The notes beneath the pieces are model-generated. The model was not told where the DNA came from. It ran no database searches and was given only the letters and a program-made list of their open reading frames with translations. Both the position numbers and the translations under genes were made by a program. Positions 23,301 through 32,217 of a stretch of DNA of 64,000 nt are shown in pieces. Source of the DNA: Pseudoalteromonas ostreae (lineage in GTDB: Bacteria > Pseudomonadota > Gammaproteobacteria > Enterobacterales > Alteromonadaceae); contig NZ_JAGPYN010000007.1 in the NCBI RefSeq assembly GCF_018069805.1, forward strand, positions 62,001 through 126,000, given 5' to 3'. The stretch's first letter is position 1, and each line of letters opens with the position of its first letter.

Positions 23301-26300
23301 ACGACAGTTGCTGAACAACAACTACGAGCCTATAAAACGGGTGATTTAGTTAGGCAATTAAATAACGGTCGTATTGCCTACATTGGCCGCAATGATGCAC
23401 AAGTTAAATTACGCGGTTACCGTATTGAACTGTCTGAAATTGAGTATCACTTACGTGCTATTGCTGGCGTAACGGATTGTGTTGTTAGCGTGAGTGAATT
23501 GGCTGAAGGCCATAAGCAGCTGTTGGCTTTTATTGTCACGCCACAGTTAAGTGATCCGCTCCAAGCGCAATTTAAGCGCCAAAGTATAGCAAGTCTTAAA
23601 GTTAAGTTACCGGATCACATGATACCGAGTGAGCTTATTCACGTAGATGAAATTCCCCTGACGACACATGGCAAAATAGATCATCTGCAATTACATAAAC
23701 ACCTACGCACACCAAGCGAACAAATTGTTACACAGCAATTAAATCAAGTACCTGCAGCACAACAAGGAAGCGGATTAAGCAGCTTACTACTCACTTTGTA
23801 TCGACAAGTATTAAATCAGCCGATGCTGCAAGTTGATGATGATTTTTTTGCGGCGGGAGGGGACTCAATCCTCAGTATTCAAATTACCAGTCGGGCAAGA
23901 GCGCAAAATATTAGTTTGTCAGTAGCTGATATTTTTAACTTTAGTACCGTTGCAGCGCTAGCTGAGCAATTGGTACACAAACAGCCACAACGGAAACAGG
24001 TTGAGCCACAGCAAAGCTTTTCAGGCGCATTGCCATTACTTCCCATTCAACATTGGTTTTTTGAACAACAATTTGTAGCAGCTGATCATTGGAACCAGTC
24101 ACTCTTACTCAGTGTTGATAAAACAGTGACTGTGCAACATATTAAAGAGTTAACACGCACTTTATTAGCGCACCATGATAGTTTGCGGTTAGTCGTTGAT
24201 GATAAAAGCCTGCAACCGAAATTGTTTATAAAACAAAACCTTAGTGTAGATCACGTTTGCCATTTTATTGATTTAGCTGAGCACAATGATGATTGGTCTC
24301 ACGCATTAGAGAAAGTGTGTGAAGTGCAACAAGGAGCTTTTCGCTTTGATGGCACTGCATTGTTGCAAATCTGCCATATAAAAACCCCAGCTCAGCAAAG
24401 TGATAACCGCTTGCTGATCATCGCTCATCACTTATTAATTGATGGTGTATCTTGGCGCATTTTGCTTGAAGATATTAACCAAGCGTTGTCAGCAGCAAAA
24501 TTACAGCAGAATATTTGTTTTGCTTCTCGTACTGCTAATTTATATGACATTAGTCAATTTTTAATTGCACAAGGTAAAGATGAATATGATTTAAAACACT
24601 GGCAAGCATTGGTTACTGTGGCGAGTAAGCCCAGTTTTTTTCGTTTTGTAACGCAGCAAGAGCCAATCAAAAAACAACTGCAACAGCATACATTAACGCT
24701 CCCATGTGAAGTTACGCAGCAACTCTTGACGACAGCAAATAGACCTTATAATACCAGTATCCAAACGCTACTGTTGGCCGCGTTACAATGGTCTGCAGTT
24801 AGGCATTATGACTTGGACGATCATCTTATTATCCTTGAAGGACATGGCCGAGAGTTACTTAATAATCAACTTGATAGTACTCGAACGCTTGGCTGGCTTA
24901 CTGCTATGTATCCATTTCGATTATTTAGCAATACGCAAAATATTGCCGATTTGATCTGTGACATGAAAGAGCAATTAGCCAGTCTATCGACTAAAGCTAG
25001 CCGATATGGAGCCTTACGTTATTATCATCCTGATGAGGAGACCCGCCAATCGTTGACTATTACGACGCAGGATCATCTATTTTTTAATTATTTAGGCCAG
25101 CTAGATAGTGCGCTGCAACATAATGGTTTATTAGATGATGCGCCAGAATCCGCAGGCAGTTTGCATAGCCAACATAATCACGCCTACTATGGTCTGCAAT
25201 TAACAGCAGCAATAGTCAATGAGCAATTATCGATGCATGTGGAGTATGATGCTGCCCGCATAGCTGAAGCCGATGTCGCTTCGTTTATGACGCATTATCA
25301 AGCAAGTATTATGACGGTGCTTGAACATTGCATACAAGACGACATTAAGCGCCATACGGTAAGTGATTTTCCACTCTTGCCAACGATGGCAAATCATCAG
25401 TTACAGCATTTATTAGCCCCTTTTAAGCAATCAGCCATTGTTGATATTTACCCGCTGAGTGCACTGCAAGAAGGCATGTGGTTTCATAGTCAACGAACTG
25501 GTGAAGTATCACAACATAGTGCTTATTATGAACAAACGACACTGTTACTTGAGGGGGCATTTGACATCGAAGCTTTCGAGTATGCATGGCACCAGCTACT
25601 TGATACACATAGTATATTACGCACTGCGTTCGTAGCAAGCCCAGTGGGACCGGTGCAAATCGTGGTTGATAAATACCATGTACCATTGCAGGTTGACTTG
25701 CTAACTGAAGCAATTAGGCAGCAACAACAATCACTACTTGATGAGCAAGCCCATATTACTGCTATTGCAGAGCAGGAATACCAACAAGGTATTGACTTAG
25801 CTGCGGCACCTTGTATGCGATTACGTTTGCTTGCACTGAGTGATACAAAAATGGCATTTATTTGGACATACCATCATTTGATCATGGATGGCTGGTCATT
25901 ACCTGTTTTGTTTTCAGAGTTATTACAGCATTATCAGGCTCGCCTTGCAGGGCATGGTTTATCTCTAAAAAAAGATAACTATAGCGACTATATTAAGTAT
26001 CTACAGCAACAAGATAAAACAACCGAGCAACAATTTTGGCAAGGTTATTTAGCCAATATAGATCAGGCAACATTATTGGTTGAGCATATTGCGCAGCGCA
26101 AGCAAGGCGATGATATCAACACGGTGTCTGAGCAAACCTTAGTGCTTGAGCCTGAATTGTGTTCACAATTGGTTGAGTTTGCTCGTCAACAGGGTTTAAC
26201 AGTTAATCATTTACTGCAAGGTGCATGGGGTTACTGGCTGAGTGTTTGTTGCAATTCAGATTACGCCTTATTTGGGCAAACAGTATCTGGGCGACCAAGC

Positions 26301-29300
26301 CAACTTACTAACGTTGAGCAACGGGTTGGTTTATACATTAATACCCAAGCTGTGTTGTTAACCACATCGGGTGAGCAGTCGGTGTTAGCGTATTTAAAGT
26401 CAGTTAAGCAAAGCTTATTAGCGGTATCTGATTATGCACATACTCCATTAACCCAAGTACATAACTACAGTAATATTGCTAATGGCAGTCCATTGTTTGA
26501 TGCTTTGTATGTATTTGAAAATTTCCCGACAGACCCATTGGCTGAAATTGCAAATATGCCATTTAAGGTGTTAGCGAATGACAGTAAAGATCTCACTCAT
26601 TATCCAATGACTTTAGTTGTTGGCCAAGCTGAGCAACTCTCATTGACCTTGAGTTATCAAAGCGCACTATTTAATGACCCGCTTGCCAGTCATTGCTTGG
26701 CTATGTTGCAGCAGTTATTACAAGCGTTTGTAATGGCACCTGAGCAACCATTGTCTAGCTTATCAATTGATTTAGTAGATCATCGATTTACAACAGGTAT
26801 CGATAAGGTAACTGAGTTTAGTTTATCAGCTAATCAAGTGGCAGATGTAAGCTGGGATATAGCAACAACATTACAGCAACGATTTACACAAATTGTAGCA
26901 AGTTATGGTGAGTCAACAGCGTTGAAATATTATAATGATGACAATAACCTACCATTTAAAACAATGAGTTATAATGAGTTGGATGCAGCCGCTAACAGAC
27001 TGGCTAATTACTTACTCACACATACGCTAGGCTCTGACAGAGCTTTGACCATAGGGATCTGTTTGAGCCCAGGTTGTGATTTGATTGTCGCTATTTTAGC
27101 GAGTTTAAAGATCGGTGCGGCTTATGTACCGATTGCACCTAGTTTACCATTAAAAAGGCGGCAGTTTATAGCCGCTGATGCAGAGCTTGCAGTATTGTTA
27201 ACGTGCGATCAAGACTGGCAGGGCGCATTACCGCCAACACTTAACATCGATCTTCATAGTTGTGCTGCGGCACTTGCTTTACAACCTAATTACAGCCCAA
27301 CAGTAACTTACACACCGCATGATTTATGCTATGTGATCTATACCTCAGGTACAACAGGGGTGCCAAAAGGCGTTATGGTTGAGCAACACAGTGTTATTAA
27401 TTATGTGCAGTGCTTACAAAAAAATTATGCGATCACTTCGCAAGATAATTACTTACAGTTTGCAAGTTGCAGCTTTGATGTATTTGCAGAGGAGGTTTTT
27501 TGTACTTTGCTAAGCGGTGCAACTTTAGTGATGGCCGATCAACAAAAATTACTCGATACCCAGTATTTAGCTAAACTATCGCAATATAGTCACTTGACCT
27601 TAATGAGTTTACCTACAGCCTATTGGCATCAATTAGCTGCAGCACCAGTAACACTTGCCGATCAGTTACGCATTATCACAATTGGCGGAGAGCAAATGCA
27701 AGCCGCAATGTTGCAGCAATGGCAAGCTTATTACAGTGATAATATTATTTTGATCAATGCTTATGGACCAACAGAAGCAACTATATCTGCAACATTAATT
27801 GAGGTAACTGATTATACAGGTTCTGAAGTACCGATTGGCCAACCAGTGGCAGGGCTACAATTACACATTCTAGATAAATATTTAAGAGCGGTTCCCTATT
27901 ATGTTAGTGGGCAGCTGTACCTCAGTGGCAAAGGGTTAGCAAGGGGTTACCTTAACGATGTAAAGAAAACGGCTGCTGCATTTATTATTGAACCAAAAAG
28001 CGGCGTTAGGTTATATAAAACGGGTGATAAAGTGCGTTGTACAAATACCCAAGAAGTAATGTTCTTAGGGCGTTTAGATGCACAAGTTAAAATTCGCGGC
28101 TATCGTGTTGAGTTACCCGAAATAGAACGTCATTTACTTGCGTTGCCACAAATAAACGCCTGTGCTGTAGTGGTTCGTAAAGATAAAAGTGGCAATGAGC
28201 AGCTAGTTGCATTTGTTGATATGGGTGAGCTAGAGAGAGCCAGTGAGCAACTAATTCGTGCTTTAGTTGGTGTGTTGCCCGAGTATATGGTGCCACAAAA
28301 TGTTCAATTTGTTGACAGCTTACCCTATACAAATAATGGCAAAATTGATCGAAAACAGCTTAGTAAAACAGCGCAACAATTGAGTAGTCATAATGACTTT
28401 TCATATAGTGCGCCGATCACGCCATTGCATAAATTATTGGTTGAACAATTTAGTCAGTTGTTAAACAGCAAGCAAGTGGGGATCAACGATGATTTCTTTA
28501 TGCTGGGTGGTCATTCATTACTGGCAATGCGCTTGGTATCACAATTGAGCTATCAGATGCAGTTAACGGTATCTATTGATATGTTATTTCGCCACCGTAC
28601 TGTAAACGCTTTAGCTGAGGCCATTGAGCAATTACAAAAAAGCAACGCTGCTGATTTTCAGCCTACAACTTTAGTCTGTTTACAGGCCGGTGAACAAGGG
28701 TTTCAGCCGGTGATTTTAGTCGCCGGTGCGGGAGGGTTACTGATGATTTATCAAGCATTAGTTAATCAACTAGACCAACGTATTCCTGTTTATGGCTTGC
28801 AGCCAGATCTGATCGCTTTAGAACCTGATATTATTAATTCATTATCACTGACCGCACACCATTACTGCAATGCATTAATTGAACAGGGGATAGACACTAA
28901 TATTCACTTGGTTGGTCATTCATTTGGAAGCTTTATTATTTATCAAATGGCGCAGCAATTAGTACAGCGCAATAAAGCCCCAGCCTCACTGCTAGTAATT
29001 GATACACCTATGCCTAATTCAGCTGTGTTAGAACTGCAAGATAGGCAAATAGCCCCATTACTAATAGCTAACCTTAGTGAATTTTTTCAATTGAACTTAA
29101 CTGACAATGAGCAGCAGTTATATTGCACGCTTGCTGATGAACAACAAACAAAGTGGTTAAGTAAGCATCTAGCAGCTGCGGGCTACCAGTTCAGTGCTCG
29201 TCAATTGCTAACACTGCAATGCGTATATAAAGCGCAGTTACAAGCAAAGGTAGAAATAAAAGGGGAGTTACTTGAGGTGCCGCTTATGGTCATAAAAGCA

Positions 29301-29471
29301 CACGATACCAAAGAGTTTGCAGGCCAATTGCTTGCTGATGATATGGGCTGGCGAGTAGTTACCCCTGACCTTTCGGCAATAGAGATCACAGGTAATCATC
29401 TGTCAATCTTACAGCATCAGTACGTTGGTGCAATCGTTGAACAAATTGCAAGTAAATATAGACTTTATTAA
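17313..29471 (+). CDS. Terminal NRPS: docking-C-A-PCP, C-A-PCP-E, C-A-PCP-TE
   Basis: This protein of about 4052 residues starts at ATG 17313 in a TGATG overlap with the upstream stop; a GTG at 17310 is the alternative. It opens with a TubC-like docking domain. Module 5 (C HHIVSDG; A code DFWNIGMVHK) is an exact threonine signature. Module 6 (A code read as DAWFLGNVVK, leucine type; PCP GGDS) is followed by an epimerisation domain at ~24020-25350 (HHLLIDGVSW), predicting D-Leu. Module 7 has a C domain (HHLIMDG) and an A domain with pocket D-V-E-(M)-T-G-A-I-S-K, which I cannot assign; the acidic residue at position 239 could suit a basic side chain. A type I thioesterase ends the protein (GHSFG ~28915; late GNH at ~29394), releasing a linear or cyclised peptide. 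The module 6 condensation domain carries HHIASDA rather than HHxxxDG. Confidence 0.95.
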   Translation: MENQLLEIEELIADALRAGVTLYEKQGALAFKQSNGFPSELKARIIEHKAAIIRYFQQQQSVVTLQSNMDAIAIAERDRCLPLSFAQQGLWFIEQLQGSQQYYMPAEFTLKGHIDVPLLRAAIKHIVGRHEILRSQFITDPQGIPYVQVTDTFVTPFQWLDASTFPVTQRQSQITAALIQHQAQPFDLSRDVLIRVLLVSDNEQHYLAFNMHHIVSDGASMQIFAQELQTIYTQLLQGNVELDSLPIQYADYAAWQRNTLTAEYFTAAINYWRTTLGDLEPLQSLPTDKVRSSVQKQSGLVYRQRLSRSLVEKIQQHAASQSVTPFMWLLSSFMLFIGRIKQTEQVLIGTPTQGREHPQLNDLIGLFVNTLVMHAVLSDELTFNAWLQQQKERILQSFEYRNIPFDKLVEGLNCQRDLSHHPLVQILFTLTVDEQLTFQLPGVEIAEARSEAREHHSAVKCDLELNAVIDNQGLTVTWKFDDALYELATITHWADSFAVLLANIVAAPDSQISKLALLDEQQLQALTDAATSQQADSTSWDQSASIVSVFEQQANRFADQLALVDEHEALTYKQLNERANLLARVLLSQGVEAQDMLPVSVTRNVNLVVTLLAVLKAGAAYVPIDPNYPRDRISYIVDDVQSNLVLCDNSSLGLFSQHNLTCINIDDCAIYTAINQISDTQNLELAICPSHLAYMIYTSGTTGRPKGVQIEHRQVIRLLCVQPSLFDFNEHDVWTLFHSFCFDFSVWEMYGALLFGGRLVIVDADTAKDSDAFANLLLDQHVSVLNQTPSAFYALQTAMLTKPSQRIQQSKIRYVIFGGEALQPVKLAPWAKRFSDCQLINMYGITETTVHVTFKRLHDADLVSGANNIGRPIPTTSCYVLDKYRQLLPVGAVGELYVGGDGVCRGYWRRDELNVERFVADTFSSANAAKKLYKTGDLVRQLATGELSYMGRIDDQVKVRGYRIELGEIENQLRGHPKLSSATVLLNTQQPTNPRITAFVIVKSDAVFAALTSEVQQFLRTTLPEFMLPTNVIAVAQMPLTVNGKIDKKALLALDQLQLKATADEPPGSDDEQAIAAAFEAILKVSNVGRQGHFFELGGHSLLASQLVSHLAQHAQLSITLADLFYAPQVHTLALAAARNKSANYTVASAVIPKVQSVTQLPVSFAQQRLWTIDQLQPGNVQYHMPANFELHGLLDVDTFQRVCDAIVQRHEVLRTFITVGKANLPQQVIQDTFPSVLKIIDASELNDEQQQRLWLKTLRDDSQTAFDLRCQLPLRIILVKLHAKHWKLRVNMHHIASDAHSLAILASEFEAFYQSFTSQTRLPEQLAQPLSIQYGDYAHWQRSQLHQQQLDKHQAFWLQQLQDAPPIHQIPLDKIRPKQLTSAGASYQIQLDKTTVSAIHRQCQQFDVSLFMWLHSAYAAFVARYSQCDDVVIGAPFSGRSQTQLTPLIGFFINTLPIRCQLREDMCFEGLLAQQKQLIVGVGQHQAMPFEKIVDALQLPRDMSQQSVFQLTFSLNPRLNAQFKLPNIQVTAIDDQPPQVKFDIELACSEDDDELRFSWAYNTALFTPQTIHTMATALCTLIRSFTADPQVAIQSATMLTDKQLHNCVLKGEQRLNKPVATAIDAFTAVAEQHAKTDTGIIEAASGQFASYQQIHQRSELLAKYLIQQGLQAEQPVVVSMQSGIDLIVSLLAIMKAGGCYVPVDPNYPVSRIAYIINDCGAQWLITHTVFAALLEDNCGANSQLIYLDDEQFKHTLNLACNTLSQVQLPKIEAAQLAYVIYTSGTTGNPKGVMIPHQGLSNLCRWHQRAFAVDKSSIASQTANIAFDAASWEIWPYLSAGAKLVIVPRESLDNPQKLAQLLDEHHVSHCFLATPIAEIMLADHAFTPVSLRYLLVGGDKLKTCPSAAKSYCIINNYGPTETSVVATSAEVGKTTEELGMAPDIGYAIDNVELLIFDQQGQPVVPGMIGELYIAGAGLARGYLNRPELTAQRFIYLTTVAEQQLRAYKTGDLVRQLNNGRIAYIGRNDAQVKLRGYRIELSEIEYHLRAIAGVTDCVVSVSELAEGHKQLLAFIVTPQLSDPLQAQFKRQSIASLKVKLPDHMIPSELIHVDEIPLTTHGKIDHLQLHKHLRTPSEQIVTQQLNQVPAAQQGSGLSSLLLTLYRQVLNQPMLQVDDDFFAAGGDSILSIQITSRARAQNISLSVADIFNFSTVAALAEQLVHKQPQRKQVEPQQSFSGALPLLPIQHWFFEQQFVAADHWNQSLLLSVDKTVTVQHIKELTRTLLAHHDSLRLVVDDKSLQPKLFIKQNLSVDHVCHFIDLAEHNDDWSHALEKVCEVQQGAFRFDGTALLQICHIKTPAQQSDNRLLIIAHHLLIDGVSWRILLEDINQALSAAKLQQNICFASRTANLYDISQFLIAQGKDEYDLKHWQALVTVASKPSFFRFVTQQEPIKKQLQQHTLTLPCEVTQQLLTTANRPYNTSIQTLLLAALQWSAVRHYDLDDHLIILEGHGRELLNNQLDSTRTLGWLTAMYPFRLFSNTQNIADLICDMKEQLASLSTKASRYGALRYYHPDEETRQSLTITTQDHLFFNYLGQLDSALQHNGLLDDAPESAGSLHSQHNHAYYGLQLTAAIVNEQLSMHVEYDAARIAEADVASFMTHYQASIMTVLEHCIQDDIKRHTVSDFPLLPTMANHQLQHLLAPFKQSAIVDIYPLSALQEGMWFHSQRTGEVSQHSAYYEQTTLLLEGAFDIEAFEYAWHQLLDTHSILRTAFVASPVGPVQIVVDKYHVPLQVDLLTEAIRQQQQSLLDEQAHITAIAEQEYQQGIDLAAAPCMRLRLLALSDTKMAFIWTYHHLIMDGWSLPVLFSELLQHYQARLAGHGLSLKKDNYSDYIKYLQQQDKTTEQQFWQGYLANIDQATLLVEHIAQRKQGDDINTVSEQTLVLEPELCSQLVEFARQQGLTVNHLLQGAWGYWLSVCCNSDYALFGQTVSGRPSQLTNVEQRVGLYINTQAVLLTTSGEQSVLAYLKSVKQSLLAVSDYAHTPLTQVHNYSNIANGSPLFDALYVFENFPTDPLAEIANMPFKVLANDSKDLTHYPMTLVVGQAEQLSLTLSYQSALFNDPLASHCLAMLQQLLQAFVMAPEQPLSSLSIDLVDHRFTTGIDKVTEFSLSANQVADVSWDIATTLQQRFTQIVASYGESTALKYYNDDNNLPFKTMSYNELDAAANRLANYLLTHTLGSDRALTIGICLSPGCDLIVAILASLKIGAAYVPIAPSLPLKRRQFIAADAELAVLLTCDQDWQGALPPTLNIDLHSCAAALALQPNYSPTVTYTPHDLCYVIYTSGTTGVPKGVMVEQHSVINYVQCLQKNYAITSQDNYLQFASCSFDVFAEEVFCTLLSGATLVMADQQKLLDTQYLAKLSQYSHLTLMSLPTAYWHQLAAAPVTLADQLRIITIGGEQMQAAMLQQWQAYYSDNIILINAYGPTEATISATLIEVTDYTGSEVPIGQPVAGLQLHILDKYLRAVPYYVSGQLYLSGKGLARGYLNDVKKTAAAFIIEPKSGVRLYKTGDKVRCTNTQEVMFLGRLDAQVKIRGYRVELPEIERHLLALPQINACAVVVRKDKSGNEQLVAFVDMGELERASEQLIRALVGVLPEYMVPQNVQFVDSLPYTNNGKIDRKQLSKTAQQLSSHNDFSYSAPITPLHKLLVEQFSQLLNSKQVGINDDFFMLGGHSLLAMRLVSQLSYQMQLTVSIDMLFRHRTVNALAEAIEQLQKSNAADFQPTTLVCLQAGEQGFQPVILVAGAGGLLMIYQALVNQLDQRIPVYGLQPDLIALEPDIINSLSLTAHHYCNALIEQGIDTNIHLVGHSFGSFIIYQMAQQLVQRNKAPASLLVIDTPMPNSAVLELQDRQIAPLLIANLSEFFQLNLTDNEQQLYCTLADEQQTKWLSKHLAAAGYQFSARQLLTLQCVYKAQLQAKVEIKGELLEVPLMVIKAHDTKEFAGQLLADDMGWRVVTPDLSAIEITGNHLSILQHQYVGAIVEQIASKYRLY

Positions 29472-29529
29472 CAACTGAATGAAAAATGTTCTACAGTAAA
29501 CCTCTTACCTATAAAAGGATGGGAATGAA

Positions 29530-30483
29530 ATGGATCAGTTATTAGCAATAGACATGGATTTTTGCGCTGACAATAGCGATTGCCGTGTGCATGATATGAG
29601 CGCTCAAAAGCAAAGTGGTTTGGCATGGGTTAAAGCCAATACTGACTTAATAAATGATTGGGTAAATCAAGATGGTTTAGCGTTACTAAGAGGGCTTAAT
29701 ATTGTTAGTACCCATCAATTTAGTACTATTTTAGAAACTATCTTTGGTGAGCCTCTAAAGCAGTATGTTTATCGTTCATCGCCACGCACTGCGTTGAAGA
29801 ATAATATTTATACCACCACAGAATACCATGCAGATCAGGTGATTTTACAACACAACGAAAATGCGTATTCGAATAGTTGGCCTAAGAGAATGGGGTTTTT
29901 CTGTGTGGTGCCAGCGACGACTGGGGGCAATACTCCCTTGGCCGATAGTCGAGCGGTGTATAGCCACATACCCGTGCGGATCAGAGAAAAGTTTGAGCGG
30001 TTAGGTGTCATGTATGTGCGAAACTACGGCGATATTGATTTACCTTGGCAAGAAGTGTTTCAAACACAGAATGAAAGTGAAGTTGAACAGTATTGTCATG
30101 CAAACGATATACAATTCGAATGGATCGGTGGTAATAAATTGCAAACACGCCAATGCCGCCCAGCGGTTGTCACTCACTCCTCAAGTGGTGAAAAAGTCTG
30201 GTTTAATCAAGCCCATCTTTTTCATTGTTCGAGTATGGACAGTGCCGTGGTGCAATCAATGCGAAGTAGTATCGGTGAAGCACATCTGCCCCGTAATGCG
30301 TATTACGGTGACGGCACACACATTGACCCACAAGACATCGCAGCAATCAATGATGTGTATCGTGGGCTTACATTCTCTTATCAATGGCAGCGTAATGATA
30401 TTTTGTTGCTTGATAACATGCTGTACACCCATGGACGAGAAGCATATACCGGCCCACGAAAAGTACTGGTGGGCATGGCTTAG
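29530..30483 (+). CDS. SyrP/TauD-like Fe(II)/2-oxoglutarate-dependent hydroxylase
   Basis: This 317-residue TauD/TfdA-fold protein belongs to the SyrP/AsnO-like group. Visible motifs are the iron-binding H-x-E within QHNENAY (H108, E110), the GGNTPLADSR segment (132-141), a distal His in YTHGREAY (H301) and the 2-oxoglutarate-binding Arg at R310 (GPRK). Family members beta-hydroxylate Asp or Asn, either free or on a carrier protein. With three Asp/Asn-type modules encoded immediately upstream, beta-hydroxylation of one or more of those residues is the natural inference. The gene begins 58 bases after the NRPS stop, behind an AAGGATGGG ribosome-binding site, so it is probably co-transcribed. 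Which residue is modified cannot be told from sequence. Confidence 0.88.
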   Translation: MDQLLAIDMDFCADNSDCRVHDMSAQKQSGLAWVKANTDLINDWVNQDGLALLRGLNIVSTHQFSTILETIFGEPLKQYVYRSSPRTALKNNIYTTTEYHADQVILQHNENAYSNSWPKRMGFFCVVPATTGGNTPLADSRAVYSHIPVRIREKFERLGVMYVRNYGDIDLPWQEVFQTQNESEVEQYCHANDIQFEWIGGNKLQTRQCRPAVVTHSSSGEKVWFNQAHLFHCSSMDSAVVQSMRSSIGEAHLPRNAYYGDGTHIDPQDIAAINDVYRGLTFSYQWQRNDILLLDNMLYTHGREAYTGPRKVLVGMA

Positions 30484-30579
30484 CAGGTTGTTATTATGAG
30501 AAGTTTACTAAGACTATTTTCACTTTGTTAGCAGTGATGATTTTGGCAAAGAGATGTGGCTATTTACAGGAGAAAAATA

Positions 30580-31947
30580 ATGAAATGGCTTATGCATGTA
30601 AAGTTTAAAATCATGGTTGTCTGCTTATTAAGTTTGATTTTAGCGTCTTGTTTGCAAAAAAAGAGTGTGGCAAAAAATGTCACTATCACAGCGGCTCAGA
30701 TAGAAATGATTGCTACAACAGTGCAAGAATATTGTGACACTTTAGTTTTTTTTGGCACTGTGTATGTTACTTCTGCTGATGCGGTTGTATACGAGGCAAA
30801 TTGTGGGCCGCAAAATATGCAATATGATATTGCAAATACTACCGAGTCAAAATACCGAATTGGCTCCAACACTAAAGCATTTGCGGCAACCATATTAATG
30901 AAAATGCTCAAAGGAAAAGATTTAAGAACGCAGACTATAGGTGACTATTTACCTTGGTTTCCTAAAAATCAATGTGCGGATGTGTCATTGCACAATTTAT
31001 TGACTATGTCTTCAGGCATTAATAATTACAGTGATAATGAAGATGTTTATGATAACTATGGTTGGCGGCCGTTTCTTTATGATCAAACGCTAAATTTAAA
31101 TGGGCCTGAAGATTTCAGTAATCGTTTTTGTACTTGTACAGAACAAGATGAAAAACCGACATTTACTCCAGGCTCTAAGTATCAATATAGTAATTGTAAT
31201 TATTATTTAGTTGGCAATATTATTGAGCAAATAGCTGCGGGTAGCCAAGGTGATATTGACCGTAACTTTTGGTTCGAAAACCTCCTTAAAGAACAGATAT
31301 TAGATCCCATTAATATGAACGATAGTGGTTCATTTAGCGCTATTGGCGTGTATAAAAATATGACCACAGGCTATATCTCAAATCAAAATCCATATTTACC
31401 ACTAGCCAATGGCAGACCGCCATTAGTCGGCGGTCCTGCGCCATACGAGAATATTTTAAAGAATCCTTATAGCAATCCATTGGTACTTTATTCTGCTGGT
31501 GATATGTACTCAACAGTGACTGATATGCATAAGTGGGATCAAGCATTATACACAAGTAAAATTTTAGATGAGGCACAAAAATTAGTGGCATTTGCACCTT
31601 ATTCTAATACTGGTAACAGCACGCAATGCGAATACTATGGCTATGGTTGGTTTGTTACATTTATTGACCCTTTACAGTTTGGCAAAGTTGCCGATTGTCC
31701 CTCTGATCCTGCTGATGCAAACCTGCGACAGTATGAAAAATTTTTACAGTACTCAGGTAGTTACCCTTATTCATGGGTGACAAGCTTTAATCGTTTAGTG
31801 GAACGGGATCAATCAGTGATGGTCTTTAGTAATTACGTTAAAACAGGATTCGAGTCGGACTGCATTGCAAGTGAGATCAGAAATATAATTTTTTACAGTG
31901 ATAAACACCGAGAAGATAAGTGCCAAGCGATATTAATTGATGCGTAA
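30580..31947 (+). CDS. S12-family (beta-lactamase-fold) serine hydrolase lipoprotein
   Basis: The start at 30580 is chosen because AGGAG lies 7 bases upstream and it places a clean lipoprotein signal at the N-terminus (hydrophobic run, lipobox LASC with Cys24). The mature ~430-residue protein is thus predicted to be membrane-anchored and periplasmic. Class C/S12 motifs are S-x-x-K at S96-NT-K99 and Y-S-N at 202-204. The usual third motif (KTG or HxG) appears as YSG at 390-392, which is atypical. The family includes beta-lactamases, D,D-peptidases, esterases and prodrug-activating peptidases such as ClbP. Inside an NRPS cluster it could trim an exported precursor, hydrolyse the product for self-protection, or be an unrelated esterase. 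ClbP-like C-terminal membrane helices are absent. Confidence 0.8.
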   Translation: MKWLMHVKFKIMVVCLLSLILASCLQKKSVAKNVTITAAQIEMIATTVQEYCDTLVFFGTVYVTSADAVVYEANCGPQNMQYDIANTTESKYRIGSNTKAFAATILMKMLKGKDLRTQTIGDYLPWFPKNQCADVSLHNLLTMSSGINNYSDNEDVYDNYGWRPFLYDQTLNLNGPEDFSNRFCTCTEQDEKPTFTPGSKYQYSNCNYYLVGNIIEQIAAGSQGDIDRNFWFENLLKEQILDPINMNDSGSFSAIGVYKNMTTGYISNQNPYLPLANGRPPLVGGPAPYENILKNPYSNPLVLYSAGDMYSTVTDMHKWDQALYTSKILDEAQKLVAFAPYSNTGNSTQCEYYGYGWFVTFIDPLQFGKVADCPSDPADANLRQYEKFLQYSGSYPYSWVTSFNRLVERDQSVMVFSNYVKTGFESDCIASEIRNIIFYSDKHREDKCQAILIDA

Positions 31948-32074
31948 AGTTGTGTCGATGAATTGGTGAATGCCAAAAGAATTGAATTGATTAGTCTCAT
32001 GCATTGGCCGTGAGCTAAGTACTAATAAAGTTGGAACCAAACCTGAACAAGGAGTGGTTGTAGTCCAATTACTA

Positions 32075-32107
32075 TTTGCATGTTTATGCAAAGTATTACT
32101 TTTTTTT
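32075..32107 (+). terminator. Candidate rho-independent terminator after the serine hydrolase gene
   Basis: Arms TTTGCAT / ATGCAAA (32075-32081 and 32086-32092) enclose a GTTT loop. A run of eight T follows at ~32100-32107, seven bases beyond the stem. The stem is AT-rich and the T-run offset, so termination may be partial. The remainder of the 270-base gap to the next gene shows no gene that I can support. Confidence 0.45.
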
Positions 32108-32217
32108 CATATTCATGAAAAGAAAAGTGAAAAAGGGCAAGTTACTGACTAAAGTTTTACTAGGGCAGTAATTTGGTGGATTCAACAACTGTTAATTTAA
32201 TTCATAGAGGAAAAAAT

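Noticed and set aside
3..29471. Assignment of the lipopeptide to iturin or mycosubtilin itself
   Set aside because: The loading part matches, but the predicted amino-acid order (Gly-Asx-Asx-Asx-Thr-Leu-X) does not.
30005..30499. A 164-residue open frame inside the hydroxylase gene
   Set aside because: It overlaps a gene with all catalytic motifs intact and its translation has no recognisable domain.
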